A stretch of DNA of 64,000 bases from an uncultured Bacteroidota bacterium (GCA_902618245.1 CACMZR010000006.1:1-64000), one strand, 5' to 3'; counted from the first letter of the stretch, positions 26,538-36,631 are shown. Numbers and translations: made by a program. Notes: generated from the letters alone by a model not told the origin.

Positions 26538-29500
26538 TTAATCAGTTACAATCATTTCAATTTTATTGTTTCTTAAAGTATCTAAAGTATTTGATAAGTC
26601 CTCAGTTTTGAGTTTTTCAAACTTTTGTGCTATTAAATTTAATCTACCTTTTAAAATCTCATAAACTTCTACATAAGAATCAGCAGGTTTAAAATCAGAT
26701 ATTTGGACATTTGCGGCCAAATATCTCAATTTTTCAACCAGCATTTTCTGATATCTAACACCATCTTGTCCAGTACCAGTTATTTTTAATTGAATAAGTT
26801 GTTTTTCAATTTCTAAAAATTGGTTTTCAAGCTTATCAACCATTTGTACAAATTCCTTTTTGGAACTTGAGTTTTTTAGCATAGCTTTAAAATCAAGTAA
26901 CTGTCTCCTAATTACTTCGATTGAGTTGATGTGAGAGATCGTAGTGTTCAAATCTGCATAGATTTTGGTAACTAGCTGATTTTGAAGATTGATGTCCTCT
27001 TCAGTTCCTTCTGAATTAGGGTCTTTCATAACTTTTAAAGTCTTAGTCATTGAATTTGCACCTGATTTTAAAGTTATATTGTATGTTCCAGGTGGAGACA
27101 TTATAGAAAAACTATAAAGACTTTGGTCTGCTCTTTCTTTATTTTTATCAAGAGTAAACCAATCGGCATATAATGGTTTTGTTCTAAAGACGATATTACT
27201 CGTTTCCTCATTTGAAAAGTCCCACCAAAGTCTATTAATCCCTTTTTTTGCTTTTTCTTTTATGGTTTTAACAGGTTCATTTTTTTGATTCGTGATTATA
27301 ATCTCTATGTCTTTTTCTCCGTTAGACCAATAATTAATTGATGCTCCTTTGGGTGGGTCTTGCCCCGTTGAAGCCTCTTTAAGCATTTGAAGACTATTTG
27401 TTACATTGTGAAACCTATATGCGGGTTTGATATCAAAAAGGTGGGCTTCTTTTTTTGTTATATTTTGGTCCAGCTGTTGAAGTGGGGACAGGTCATCTAA
27501 GATCCAAATTCCTCTTCCGTATGTTCCAACAACAAGGTCATTGAAGTGCTCTTGAACGTCAATCCAATACATAGGGCTTGGAGGCAAGTTTGACATTAAA
27601 CTTTGCCAATTCTCGCCATCGTCATTTGAAAAGTATAATGCATTTTCAGTACCTAGGTAAAGTAAACCTTCTTTGACAGGATCTTCTTTGATATTTCTAG
27701 TATAACTTAAATTACCAGGCTTAATACCGTTAGTTATTTTCTCCCACGATTTGCCGTAATTCTCTGTTTTGTAAACATAGGGTTTAAAATCTCCAACCTG
27801 ATGAAACTCAATTGTTAAATAGGCTTTTGCAGGATTCCATTTAGAAGCCTCAATATTTCTTACAACACCAAGTTTTGGAAGTTTAGGAATATTTTTTGTG
27901 ACATTTTTCCAAGTTTTCCCATTGTCTTGACTTACATGTACTAAACCGTCATTAGTTCCCGCCCAAAAGACCCCTTGTTTTACAGGTGATTCTTCAAAAG
28001 CGTATATAACATTCGCATATTCTACCGCAATATTATCTCCTGTTAATCCGCCTGAGAAGCCCTGCATTTTTTTATCATTCATTGTTAAATCAGGACTAAT
28101 TACTTCCCAAGATTGACCGTCATTTGTTGTCTTATGTACATGTTGGCTGGTAACATAAACAGTTTTGTTATCATGAGGGGAAATTAAAAGTGGGAATGTC
28201 CATTGAAATCGGTATTTTAACATTGAGGCATAACTCCCAGCAGCATATTCTGGCCAGACTTCAAGTTGTCTATATTGTTTTGTTTTTTCATTGTATCTAG
28301 TTACTATACCTCCAAGGGAACCTGAACCAGACGCACTTGACCAGACAATATCAGGATTTTTAGGATCAGGAGTCGCAAAACCACTTTCTCCTCCACCGAC
28401 TTCTCTCCATAAACCTGATTGTATCATTCCTGAATGCCACCAATTTTCCATATTTGATCTACTAGGTCCTTTCATAGAAGGTCCGTCTTGTCTGTTGGTT
28501 AGTAAGTTATAGGGAATGCTATTATCTGTTGTAACATGGTATAATTGAGCTACGGGTAGAAAAGTTTTCAACCAGGATTTTCCTCTGTTTTGCGAGATTG
28601 AGATTCCACCATCACCTGCTACAGCCATTCGGTTTCCATCAAATGGATCGATCCACATTTCGTGATGATCCCAATTTGGAGATGCCAATTGAGGTCCATT
28701 TTTGTCTACATATTCTTCTTCTTCATCCCCATCACCTTTTAATGCTTTTGTAACTGAAACACCCCCATCAATACTTGAGAAAAAGTCACTTGTCATAAAA
28801 TATATCTCATTTGGATTGTCTGTAGAGGCTGCAGTTCTAGTGTAGTATGCCTGTCTTCCCCCTAAGTTTCTGTTTGAGTTGACAAGTTTAAATGTTTTAC
28901 CATTATCATCTGATCTCCATAGTTCACCCGATTCGGTTTCTTTTCCATTATAAGGCACACCGTCTCCTGTTTCAATCAATGCATAGAGTCTATCAGGATC
29001 TGCAGGAGTCATTGCAAGAGCAATTTTACCCACATCTTTTTTGGGTAATCCATTTCCTTTTAGTTTAGTCCAATTAATACCTCCATCTACAGATTTAAAT
29101 ATTCCACTTCCTGGACCTCCACTAATTCTTCTCCATGTTTTTAAATCTAACTGCCATGCTCCGGCAAATAATATTCTAGAATTGTCAGGATCCATGACCA
29201 TATCAGAGATACCAGTATTACTATCAATAAAGAGAACATGTTTCCATGATTCCCCACCATTTTCACTCATAAAAACACCTCTTTCTTTTTGAGGTGAGTA
29301 AGAATGTCCTAAAGATCCAACATAAATTAAATCTCTATTTTTCGGGTGAATAATAATTCTACTAATTCTTCCTGTATTTTCTAGACCTAAATGTTTCCAG
29401 GTTTCACCTCCGTCCTCAGATTTATAAACACCATTACCAATAGACACATTAGATCTAATTGAACTTTCACCAGTTCCCACGTAAACAGTCATTGGGTCAG

Positions 29501-29789
29501 AAGGAGCAACTGAGATGGCACCTATAGAATGTACCTCTTGATTATCAAAAATAGGACTCCAATTTAGTCCTCCATCAATAGTTTTCCAAACCCCTCCAGA
29601 GGCGGCCCCAACATAATACGTCATAGGATCATTTGGAATTCCAGCTACTGTTGTAACCCGATTTCCAATTGGGCCCACATGTCTGAATTCCATTTCTTTT
29701 AAATTGTCATTACTTAAGGTTTGTGAAAATGATAAGTTCGAGCATAAAAAATAAATTGTGAGGATTAATTTAAGGGAGAGTTTTTTCAT
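26538..29789 (-). CDS. Exported Asp-box (BNR/sortilin-like) beta-propeller protein
   Basis: 1083 residues with signal peptide (LILTIYFLCSNLSFSQ). At least ten Asp-box motifs occur: IDGGLNW, EDGGETW, ENGGESW, VDGGINW, DDNGKTF, QNRGKSW, TNDGQSW, QDNGKTW, ENYGKSW, NDDGENW. They are arranged in two propellers across about 40-790, then a beta domain (LYSFSIMSPPGTYNITLKSG) and a helical C-terminus near 920-1083. Such proteins in Bacteroidota are annotated as glycosyl hydrolases (BNR) or sortilin/VPS10-like, but no catalytic acid can be assigned. It is probably a binding or scaffold protein at the cell surface. No adjacent partner gene: upstream is a 320-base noncoding region. Confidence 0.88.
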   Translation of the reverse strand: MKKLSLKLILTIYFLCSNLSFSQTLSNDNLKEMEFRHVGPIGNRVTTVAGIPNDPMTYYVGAASGGVWKTIDGGLNWSPIFDNQEVHSIGAISVAPSDPMTVYVGTGESSIRSNVSIGNGVYKSEDGGETWKHLGLENTGRISRIIIHPKNRDLIYVGSLGHSYSPQKERGVFMSENGGESWKHVLFIDSNTGISDMVMDPDNSRILFAGAWQLDLKTWRRISGGPGSGIFKSVDGGINWTKLKGNGLPKKDVGKIALAMTPADPDRLYALIETGDGVPYNGKETESGELWRSDDNGKTFKLVNSNRNLGGRQAYYTRTAASTDNPNEIYFMTSDFFSSIDGGVSVTKALKGDGDEEEEYVDKNGPQLASPNWDHHEMWIDPFDGNRMAVAGDGGISISQNRGKSWLKTFLPVAQLYHVTTDNSIPYNLLTNRQDGPSMKGPSRSNMENWWHSGMIQSGLWREVGGGESGFATPDPKNPDIVWSSASGSGSLGGIVTRYNEKTKQYRQLEVWPEYAAGSYASMLKYRFQWTFPLLISPHDNKTVYVTSQHVHKTTNDGQSWEVISPDLTMNDKKMQGFSGGLTGDNIAVEYANVIYAFEESPVKQGVFWAGTNDGLVHVSQDNGKTWKNVTKNIPKLPKLGVVRNIEASKWNPAKAYLTIEFHQVGDFKPYVYKTENYGKSWEKITNGIKPGNLSYTRNIKEDPVKEGLLYLGTENALYFSNDDGENWQSLMSNLPPSPMYWIDVQEHFNDLVVGTYGRGIWILDDLSPLQQLDQNITKKEAHLFDIKPAYRFHNVTNSLQMLKEASTGQDPPKGASINYWSNGEKDIEIIITNQKNEPVKTIKEKAKKGINRLWWDFSNEETSNIVFRTKPLYADWFTLDKNKERADQSLYSFSIMSPPGTYNITLKSGANSMTKTLKVMKDPNSEGTEEDINLQNQLVTKIYADLNTTISHINSIEVIRRQLLDFKAMLKNSSSKKEFVQMVDKLENQFLEIEKQLIQLKITGTGQDGVRYQKMLVEKLRYLAANVQISDFKPADSYVEVYEILKGRLNLIAQKFEKLKTEDLSNTLDTLRNNKIEMIVTD

Positions 29790-30109
29790 TACTTAAGATT
29801 TATAGAATTAGAGTAAAAATTATTTTATGGTCATTCATAATAGTTAAAATAAGAAATTTAGCGATAACTGTATATTAAATGAATCGTTTAATTGTGGTTA
29901 ATAAATTCAAATAACAATTAAGGTAGCATAAATTAAAACTTACCTATGCTAATTAAATCACTAATATTACATTTAAAAGCTTGTTTTTTTTAATTCTATG
30001 CATTAATTCATCATTAATTTTAAATTAATCTTATTTTAGAATAAAAATTTGCAAACGATTAATATTTAAAACCAATAAGGACATATTTTTATTCTAAATA
30101 CAAAACATT
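29790..30109. other. 320-base noncoding divergent promoter region
   Basis: Lies between the divergent Asp-box protein gene and the aminotransferase gene; the longest gap in an otherwise compact window. Strongly AT-rich. It holds a perfect 14-base inverted repeat close to the aminotransferase start (listed separately) and an imperfect repeat AGCATA...TATGCT around 29924-29953. No tRNA-like, coding or transposon-end structure was recognised. Confidence 0.7.
30035..30098 (+). repeat. Perfect 14-base inverted repeat in aminotransferase leader
   Basis: The left arm TTTAGAATAAAAAT at 30035-30048 is the exact reverse complement of the right arm ATTTTTATTCTAAA at 30085-30098, with a 36-base spacer that contains the palindrome TTTGCAAA. 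The right arm ends 11 bases before the ATG. It could be an operator for a dimeric regulator or an RNA stem that covers the ribosome entry site. A chance AT-rich repeat is less likely at 14 perfect bases but not excluded. Confidence 0.6.
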
Positions 30110-31303
30110 ATGAAAAAGCTAAACAGAAGAGACGCATTAAGAGCAGGAGGTTTATTTACTTTAGGAACCTTCGCTAATTTTGAAAAGTTGTGGAGTAATT
30201 CAGTTAACGATGCAAACCTTAACAACAACAAATTTATTTTTCAAAGTCCTAGTATAAGTGAATACACACCACCAAAAATGCCAAAACTTACGAGTCTTAA
30301 AGCAAGACTTCATTGGAACGAAAACCCATTTGGCCCCAGTGAAAAAGCTCTAAACTCTTTTGTCAAGAATGCTAAATCTGGCAACTATTATTCCTGGGAT
30401 TTATTAAATGATTTTGTAGATAAAATTGCGAAGAAGGAAAATGTAAATACCGATCAAATTATGACTGGGCCAGGGTCTTCTGACCTTTTAGAAAAAACTG
30501 CAATTTCAATTTTTCAGGAAGGTGAAGGTAACGTTGTAACTGCAGACCCTTGCTACATGTCCTTAGTTAATGTTGTTGGTTCTATGGGAGGAAATTGGAG
30601 AGCTATTAAATTAAATGAAAATTTTGAACATGATCTTGACGGTATGAGAAATGCAATCGACTCAAACACAAAACTCGTTTACATTACAAATCCGAACAAT
30701 CCAACTGCGACAATAACGGATTCAAAAAAACTTTTAAAATTTTGTTCTGAAGTATCTGAAAAAATTCCTGTTTTTGTTGACGAAGCCTACATAGAATTGT
30801 CACAAGGGGGACTTTCAAACTCCATGGCAGAGTTAGTATCTCAAGGTAAAGATATAATTATAACACGCACATTTTCAAAAATTCATGGTATGGCAGGTCT
30901 TAGAATGGGTTATATGATTGCAAGACCAGAAAGAATTGAAAAAATAAATAATATAACTAGAGGCGGTATGGGTATTACAGGGCCAACAATTAATGCAGCC
31001 ATGTCAAGTTTAGACGATTTTAACTTTCTGAAAGCGAGTAAAAATAAAATTATTAGTAACAGAATTTATACTGTTAACAAACTAGAGTCTAGAGGTTTTA
31101 AACCAATGCCCTCTGAAACAAATTTCCTAATTTTTGAACTTCCGAAAAAGGTAGACCCTAATAAATTCCTAACAGAAATTTATTCTAAAAAGGTTACCGT
31201 TAAAGTATTTAATTTTTGGAATAAAAATTGGTGTAGAGTTTCAATAGGTAGCAAAAATAGTATGGATACCTTTTTTGAGGCTTTTGATCAAGCAGTAGCT
31301 TAA
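30110..31303 (+). CDS. Tat-signal PLP-dependent aminotransferase (HisC-like, class I/II)
   Basis: 397 residues. The N-terminus KKLNRRDALRAGGLFTLGTF has twin arginines (6-7) and a hydrophobic run, a probable Tat signal. The mature enzyme has the class I/II fold: LHWNENPFGPSEKAL, MTGPGSSDLLEKT, YITNPNNPTATI, VFVDEAYIEL (Asp224 contacts the PLP ring nitrogen) and ITRTFSKIHGMAGLRMGY with Schiff-base Lys257. This resembles histidinol-phosphate aminotransferase, but no other his genes are near. Tat export would let PLP load before translocation. Substrate unknown. An AEC transporter follows 24 bases later, likely co-transcribed. Confidence 0.88.
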   Translation: MKKLNRRDALRAGGLFTLGTFANFEKLWSNSVNDANLNNNKFIFQSPSISEYTPPKMPKLTSLKARLHWNENPFGPSEKALNSFVKNAKSGNYYSWDLLNDFVDKIAKKENVNTDQIMTGPGSSDLLEKTAISIFQEGEGNVVTADPCYMSLVNVVGSMGGNWRAIKLNENFEHDLDGMRNAIDSNTKLVYITNPNNPTATITDSKKLLKFCSEVSEKIPVFVDEAYIELSQGGLSNSMAELVSQGKDIIITRTFSKIHGMAGLRMGYMIARPERIEKINNITRGGMGITGPTINAAMSSLDDFNFLKASKNKIISNRIYTVNKLESRGFKPMPSETNFLIFELPKKVDPNKFLTEIYSKKVTVKVFNFWNKNWCRVSIGSKNSMDTFFEAFDQAVA

Positions 31304-31327
31304 ATAAACCTTACTGACTGTAGATAG

Positions 31328-32461
31328 ATGTATTCAAAGATTATTGTCTTTTTTCTTCTAATTCTTTTAGGAGTTGTCTTAAAAAAGAAATTCGATGGCA
31401 AGTCTGAAAGATTTGGTATAAAAAGCTTTATTCTAAATATTTCACTACCTGCCACTATTTTTATATCATTTGTTAGCATTCAGCTTAATCCTGACTTTAT
31501 AATACTTCCTATAATTGGTATACTTTTCAATTTTTTTATTTTACTATTAAGCCCATTTGTTTTAAAGTTAACTGGCCTTCACTCTGATTATAAAAAAAGT
31601 AGAACATTATTACTTCTTCTACCATCATTTGCACCGGGTATCTCGTGTTTTCCTATAATTGAAGAATTTCTTGGGAGTGAGTACCTTGTGAAAGCATCAT
31701 TTTTAGATTTTGGTAATAAATTATTTGTACTTGTATTCCTGTTGGGATTGTCTTTTCATTTACATAGGTCTACTCAAGGAATAAAAAAGAGAAAAAATAA
31801 AATTTCTATTAAATCAATTTTAAAAAATATTTTTCTAGAACCTATTAATGCTGTATTAGCAATATCAATTATAATGCTCTCTTTTGGATTTAATATAAAT
31901 GATATCCCAGCAATAATTACAGATTTTATTTCACGACTAAAAGATACTTTGACACCACTTGTTTTAATTTTTGTAGGACTATCAATAATTTTTGCCAAAC
32001 AAGCCTTAAGAGAAATTATACCTTTACTTTTTATTAGGGCAGGAATAAGTTTATTTTTGATTGGATTGATTGGTACTTTTACGGATTTTGGTGGTATTGA
32101 TGATTCAACTTTTTATGTTATACTATCATTAAGTTCTGTAAGTTTCTGGCCCTTTGCACATATGACACTTGTAGACAAGATTGAGAAAAATGCAAAATTT
32201 AAAGAAAGAACTTTCGACATACAATTTGGACTCAATTTCTTAGCTTATTCATTACCCTTTTCTACAATTTTCATACTGTTATTTTTATCAAATAGCGAGA
32301 AGTTAGTTAATATTTCGTCCTTATTTATGTTATCGCTTATCATGATTATGGTTGGATTTTTAATAATGTGGATGAGCTCTAAACCAATAGAAGATAGAAA
32401 GACAAACTTAGTAGAAGGAAAAAAAAATAGCTTTATATACTTTTTCAAATCATTTTTATAA
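31328..32461 (+). CDS. AEC family transporter (auxin efflux carrier-like)
   Basis: 377 residues with about ten transmembrane helices split by a basic loop (GIKKRKNKISIKSILKNI). Family features: LLGVVLKKKFDGKSERFGIKSFILNISLPATIF at the start, PFVLKLTGL, and the second half starting SIIMLSFGFNINDIPAII and LKDTLTPLVLIFVGLSIIF. Characterised members carry small carboxylates such as malate or malonate. Located just behind the aminotransferase gene, it may move the amino or keto acid that enzyme handles; this is inference. Confidence 0.85.
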   Translation: MYSKIIVFFLLILLGVVLKKKFDGKSERFGIKSFILNISLPATIFISFVSIQLNPDFIILPIIGILFNFFILLLSPFVLKLTGLHSDYKKSRTLLLLLPSFAPGISCFPIIEEFLGSEYLVKASFLDFGNKLFVLVFLLGLSFHLHRSTQGIKKRKNKISIKSILKNIFLEPINAVLAISIIMLSFGFNINDIPAIITDFISRLKDTLTPLVLIFVGLSIIFAKQALREIIPLLFIRAGISLFLIGLIGTFTDFGGIDDSTFYVILSLSSVSFWPFAHMTLVDKIEKNAKFKERTFDIQFGLNFLAYSLPFSTIFILLFLSNSEKLVNISSLFMLSLIMIMVGFLIMWMSSKPIEDRKTNLVEGKKNSFIYFFKSFL

Positions 32462-32530
32462 AACTCTCCAAGAAATTTAAGTTATTAAAATTTCACTTTA
32501 TTTATATTTGGAAATCAAATTTGACCAACT

Positions 32531-33526
32531 ATGAAAATAAAGAATTTAGTTTCATTTTTAGTTATAATAATATTTATATCCTGCAGTGAAAGCTCAGACG
32601 ACGAATCGTCTTCCACTACAGATTCAGTAACCTACTCAGTTGAAATCTCAGCAGCTAGTGGAGGCACAGTAGATAACTCGGGCGGCTCGTTTGATTCGGG
32701 TTCAACGCTAACAGTTACGGCAACACCAAACTCAGGGTATGCATTTATTAATTTGTCTGACGGCACAACTGACAACCCGAAAGAGTTGAATGTTAATTCA
32801 AATCTTACCCTAACAGCTAACTTTGGCGAAGCATTTACAGTTTCAACTGAGTTTGCCGAATTATACAATTCAATAGATGGACTTTCTACTGTTGGAGATA
32901 ACCAAATTTTAAAATCAGGAGTAGAATCAGTTAGGGAGCTAGATTTATCAGATCCAACAGGCGGGAGTACAATCGGCTTTTTGGATGATTTGTCAGGAAT
33001 TGAAAATTTTACTAACCTAAGGAAATTAACCGTCGATAGACAATCTTTAAGAAGGGTAGATTTATCAAAAAATTCTAAATTAGAATATGTCTGGATTGCT
33101 AACAATAAATTGATAGAAATCAATTTAAAAAATTTAGAATTTCTAGAAGAATTACAATTAATTGGAAATCAATTAGAAACAATTGATCTGTCAGACAGCC
33201 CATACCTTAAAATTCTAAGGTTAGGAGAAAATTATTTTTCCTCATTTGATTTAGAATCAACCCCAAGAGTAAATTACTTAGTACTAAAAAGTAATCCATT
33301 AACGGAAATTAAAAACCTTGAAGATTTAACTCTTTTGAAAAGTCTTTTTATTGGAAATACTAGTTTGTCGAGCCTTGATGTTTCCCAACTACCCCTACTT
33401 GAATTTGTTGAGGCACCCAATACAAATCTTCTTAATTGTATTCAAGTTTCACAAAATCAGCTTGATAATTTTGTTTCAACTTGGACATATGACGAAGGGC
33501 AAGGGTTTTCAACAAGTTGCAACTAG
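32531..33526 (+). CDS. Surface lipoprotein with InlB-type repeat and leucine-rich repeats
   Basis: 331 residues. Lipobox IIIFISC (Cys18) is followed by SESSDDESSS, an acidic stretch like the lipoprotein export signal that sends Bacteroidota lipoproteins to the outer face. Residues 35-98 are one divergent InlB B-repeat (SAASGGTVDNSGGSFDSGST, VTATPNSGYAFINLSDG, NLTLTANF). Residues 130-320 are leucine-rich repeats of about 21 residues (LRKLTVDRQSLRRVDLSKNS, LEELQLIGNQLETIDLSDSP, LKILRLGENYFSSFDLES). It is probably an adhesin or ligand-binding surface protein. Single gene, convergent with the CobW gene 15 bases later. Confidence 0.88.
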   Translation: MKIKNLVSFLVIIIFISCSESSDDESSSTTDSVTYSVEISAASGGTVDNSGGSFDSGSTLTVTATPNSGYAFINLSDGTTDNPKELNVNSNLTLTANFGEAFTVSTEFAELYNSIDGLSTVGDNQILKSGVESVRELDLSDPTGGSTIGFLDDLSGIENFTNLRKLTVDRQSLRRVDLSKNSKLEYVWIANNKLIEINLKNLEFLEELQLIGNQLETIDLSDSPYLKILRLGENYFSSFDLESTPRVNYLVLKSNPLTEIKNLEDLTLLKSLFIGNTSLSSLDVSQLPLLEFVEAPNTNLLNCIQVSQNQLDNFVSTWTYDEGQGFSTSCN

Positions 33527-33540
33527 ATATTAAAAGATAA

Positions 33541-34761
33541 TTATTCTACTGGAATAGCCCTTTCAACTGGCCAAACGTCTTCGTAACCATTTTCTATATC
33601 TAAATTTTTCAGATCACCTTCGCTTAATAAACAACTTTCTAGATGTGAACGAATTAAGTCTTCGTTCATATTTTGACCAATGAAAACTATTTCATTTTTT
33701 CTATCACCATATGTTTTGTCCCAATTCTTTTCGATTTCATCTTGATTTTCAATAAAAGCAATTTGTTGAATTCTATTCTTGAAGGGCATACTGCTCCACC
33801 ACACACCTGCACTATCAGCTTTTAATGAGCCTCCCGCTTGTCCCCAGATTAGGGCCTGTTTTGGCCTTGATGCCAACCAAAATAATCCTTTACTTCTGAT
33901 AACTGAAAGGGGAAATCCTTTTTGAATGTAATTCCAAAATTTTTCTGGATCAAAAGGTCTTTTGTCTCGAAAAACAAAAGAAGAGATACCATATTCTTCA
34001 GTTTCAGGCTTATGCTCATCTTTGCTTAGTTCCTCTAACCATCCTGCACTTTGTTCGGCTTCTTCGAAATTAAATTGTCCGGTGTTAATTATTTTATTGA
34101 TATCTATTTTACTAAAAGTTGATTCAATTATTTTGGCTGATGGGTTAAGTTTTTTTATGATCGTATTTAAAATTGATATTTCGTCTTTTGTTACTAAATC
34201 TGATTTATTTAAAATAATAACGTTAGCAAACTCAATTTGATCTGTCAATAGATTAACTATAGTTCTGTGATCACCCTCTATATTCGTTAAATTTCTGTCT
34301 GAAAGTGTTTCAGGACTTCCAAAGTCTTTAAAGAAATTGAATGAGTCAACCACCGTCACCATTGTATCTACATAACTAAATCTTGATAAATCAATCCCAT
34401 TTTCTTCACTAATAAATGAGAATGTTTGGGCAACTGGTATAGGTTCACTAATACCAGTACTTTCGATAAGTAAATAATCAAACCTATTTTCATTTGCTAA
34501 TCTTTCCACCTCAATCATTAGGTCTTCACGTAATGTGCAACATATACAGCCATTACTCATCTCAACTAATTTTTCTTCGGTGCGTGATAGTGTATTTTCA
34601 CTCTTAACTAAATTTGCATCAACATTTACTTCGCTCATGTCATTAACAATAACAGCAACTTTTAATCCTTCTTTATTATGTAAAATATGATTTAAAAGAG
34701 TAGTTTTTCCTGATCCTAAAAATCCACTTAAAACGGTAACGGGTAACTTTTTAATTTCCAT
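33541..34761 (-). CDS. CobW/COG0523 family GTP-dependent metallochaperone
   Basis: 406 residues, cytoplasmic. The Walker A is GFLGSGKTT (13-21). The metal-binding CxCC motif is CICC (Cys72, Cys74, Cys75), followed by [10 protein letters not shown]; Walker B is in [14 protein letters not shown] and the base-recognition motif is NKSD. A C-terminal CobW_C domain begins [20 protein letters not shown] and continues [19 protein letters not shown]. The family delivers zinc or other metals to target proteins; members like this are often induced by zinc shortage. No clear Zur-type palindrome was seen upstream. Monocistronic. Confidence 0.9.
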   Translation of the reverse strand: MEIKKLPVTVLSGFLGSGKTTLLNHILHNKEGLKVAVIVNDMSEVNVDANLVKSENTLSRTEEKLVEMSNGCICCTLREDLMIEVERLANENRFDYLLIESTGISEPIPVAQTFSFISEENGIDLSRFSYVDTMVTVVDSFNFFKDFGSPETLSDRNLTNIEGDHRTIVNLLTDQIEFANVIILNKSDLVTKDEISILNTIIKKLNPSAKIIESTFSKIDINKIINTGQFNFEEAEQSAGWLEELSKDEHKPETEEYGISSFVFRDKRPFDPEKFWNYIQKGFPLSVIRSKGLFWLASRPKQALIWGQAGGSLKADSAGVWWSSMPFKNRIQQIAFIENQDEIEKNWDKTYGDRKNEIVFIGQNMNEDLIRSHLESCLLSEGDLKNLDIENGYEDVWPVERAIPVE

Positions 34762-34840
34762 TTTAAACTTAAATTTGAAGCGCTAAAATTAATAATTTTT
34801 AAATAATTGTCTAAGTCTAGTAGATTATCTTGAGGTTGAT

Positions 34841-36631
34841 TTAAAGTCTATTTAGCATTAGTAATCTAAAATCTAAAACCTCTTTTCCAGTTTTCTTTAA
34901 TGCTTTTAACTTAAGAGTTCCTTTTCCTTTTTTCAAATCAAAAGTGCCCATATTCAAAGGAATAAAATCTTTTACATAGGATTCAATTCTTTCTACCCTA
35001 TCATTCTCCATTCCGTACTCATCGGGATGATAGTATTTGGTTATTTTTTTTGAAATCTTTGAGTCTTCGAAACTCAACTCGATTTCAGAACCAATGGCAT
35101 CTTTTGCACACGTATAGTAAATTACAACCTCAAATTTACCTGCTTCAGCTACTTCAGCCTCCCACTTTATGCTATCTTCAGTATTTACCCAATTTGTCAT
35201 ATAACTACAGTTAGGATAGTAATTGGATCTTCTAATTGAACCACTAGCAGTAGCATCTCTAGCAGGTATTTGAGTATATTCCAAACTGGGATGTCCAATT
35301 ATAAATGCTTTTTTATCACTATTTTTCAAATCAATTAACACTTCTTTTTGCCATTTTGATTTAGCTTTTTGCATTGCCTCAAATATTTCAATATAATTTG
35401 AAGAAACATTTTTCAACTGGCTTGGATCATTATTCATATCATAAAGATTATTTTGATTATCAAGTCTAAAATTTTGACTTCTAACACTTAGTCTCCCCCT
35501 CCAATAATTGTAAATATATCTATCAGGCCAATTGATATTATTTTTAAAAATCAATTCTTTTAAGTCCTTTCCATCTAACTCATTTTTAGGTTCTGCCTTT
35601 ATACCTGATAATGAGATCAACGTTGGTAATAAATCAATACCTGAAGCTATTTCTTTTACTTTTTTGCCTTTTGGTATATTATCTTTCCAACTAATTATCA
35701 TTGGTGATCTAACACCACCCTCATCAGTAGAGCCCTTAATTCCCTTCATTTTATCATTCCACCTATTACCATTAGGACCATTATCTGATAAATAAATGAT
35801 AATTGTGTTTTCATCTATATCTAAAGATTCTAAAGTATTAACTAATCTTCCAACGTTCCAATCTATATTTTCACACATTGCTAGTGCAGCTTTTGTATGA
35901 GTATCACCTTTATTATTTATTCCGGATTCTTTATCCTTTGAATTTATCTCCACTTTTGCTTTTTGTATTAGGGTTTTATTTTTGAATTTATTCCAATACT
36001 TTTCTGGCACCTGCATAGGGCTATGTGGAGTATTGTAGGGCATGAAAAGGAAAAATGGGTTATTGGCATTTTTTTTAATGAATTCTATACCTTGATTGGT
36101 TAAATCATCAGTGATAAAACCTTTTCCTTTGATTATTTTTCCGTTTCTTTCCAAGACTGGATCAAAGTAGTTTCCCCAATGGCCAGAACAAAATCCATAA
36201 AATTCATCAAAACCTCTTGTATTAGGGTGGTAAGGGGCTTGCATTCCATTGTGCCATTTTCCAAATGCAGCAGTTTTGTATCCAGAAGCTTTGAAAATAT
36301 CAGCAATTGTTTCTTCATCCAAGTCCATTCTTTCACCCCCACGTGAAACGTCATATACTCCAGTTCTAACGTGGTGTCTTCCTGTTAAAATCTCAGCTCT
36401 CGTAGGGGAACATACAGGGCTTACAAAAAAACGATCAAACTTTACTCCACTACTGGCAATTTTGTCAATATTTGGAGTATTTATATCTCTGTTACCATTT
36501 GAACTTAAATCACCCCACCCTTGGTCATCAGTAAGAATTAATATAACGTTTGGATAAGAATTGGAATTGCTATTAGATTCACAAAAAATAATAGATAATA
36601 GAGAAAATAAAAATAGTATAAGCCTAAACAT
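34841..36631 (-). CDS. Arylsulfatase-like sulfatase (S1 family) with C-terminal beta domain
   Basis: 596 residues. The signal segment LFLFSLLSIIFC is probably a lipobox (Cys17). The sulfatase core has NVILILTDDQGWGDL (metal Asp pair), formylglycine motif CSPTR (Cys74) in VSPVCSPTRAEILTGRHHVR, FGKWHNG, LFMPYNTPHSPMQVP and YLSDNGPNG. Residues 450-596 form an extra beta-rich domain (WEAEVAEAGKFEVVIYYTC) like carbohydrate-binding C-termini found in some arylsulfatases. A maturation enzyme is needed but not encoded here. Substrate not determinable. Isolated gene with no glycosidase within 5 kb. Confidence 0.9.
   Translation of the reverse strand: MFRLILFLFSLLSIIFCESNSNSNSYPNVILILTDDQGWGDLSSNGNRDINTPNIDKIASSGVKFDRFFVSPVCSPTRAEILTGRHHVRTGVYDVSRGGERMDLDEETIADIFKASGYKTAAFGKWHNGMQAPYHPNTRGFDEFYGFCSGHWGNYFDPVLERNGKIIKGKGFITDDLTNQGIEFIKKNANNPFFLFMPYNTPHSPMQVPEKYWNKFKNKTLIQKAKVEINSKDKESGINNKGDTHTKAALAMCENIDWNVGRLVNTLESLDIDENTIIIYLSDNGPNGNRWNDKMKGIKGSTDEGGVRSPMIISWKDNIPKGKKVKEIASGIDLLPTLISLSGIKAEPKNELDGKDLKELIFKNNINWPDRYIYNYWRGRLSVRSQNFRLDNQNNLYDMNNDPSQLKNVSSNYIEIFEAMQKAKSKWQKEVLIDLKNSDKKAFIIGHPSLEYTQIPARDATASGSIRRSNYYPNCSYMTNWVNTEDSIKWEAEVAEAGKFEVVIYYTCAKDAIGSEIELSFEDSKISKKITKYYHPDEYGMENDRVERIESYVKDFIPLNMGTFDLKKGKGTLKLKALKKTGKEVLDFRLLMLNRL

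Noticed and set aside
32632-33123. 163-codon antisense frame inside the leucine-rich lipoprotein gene
   Set aside because: Mirror of Ser/Asp-rich repeats; it lacks signal or domain motifs, while the plus frame has a lipobox and repeats.
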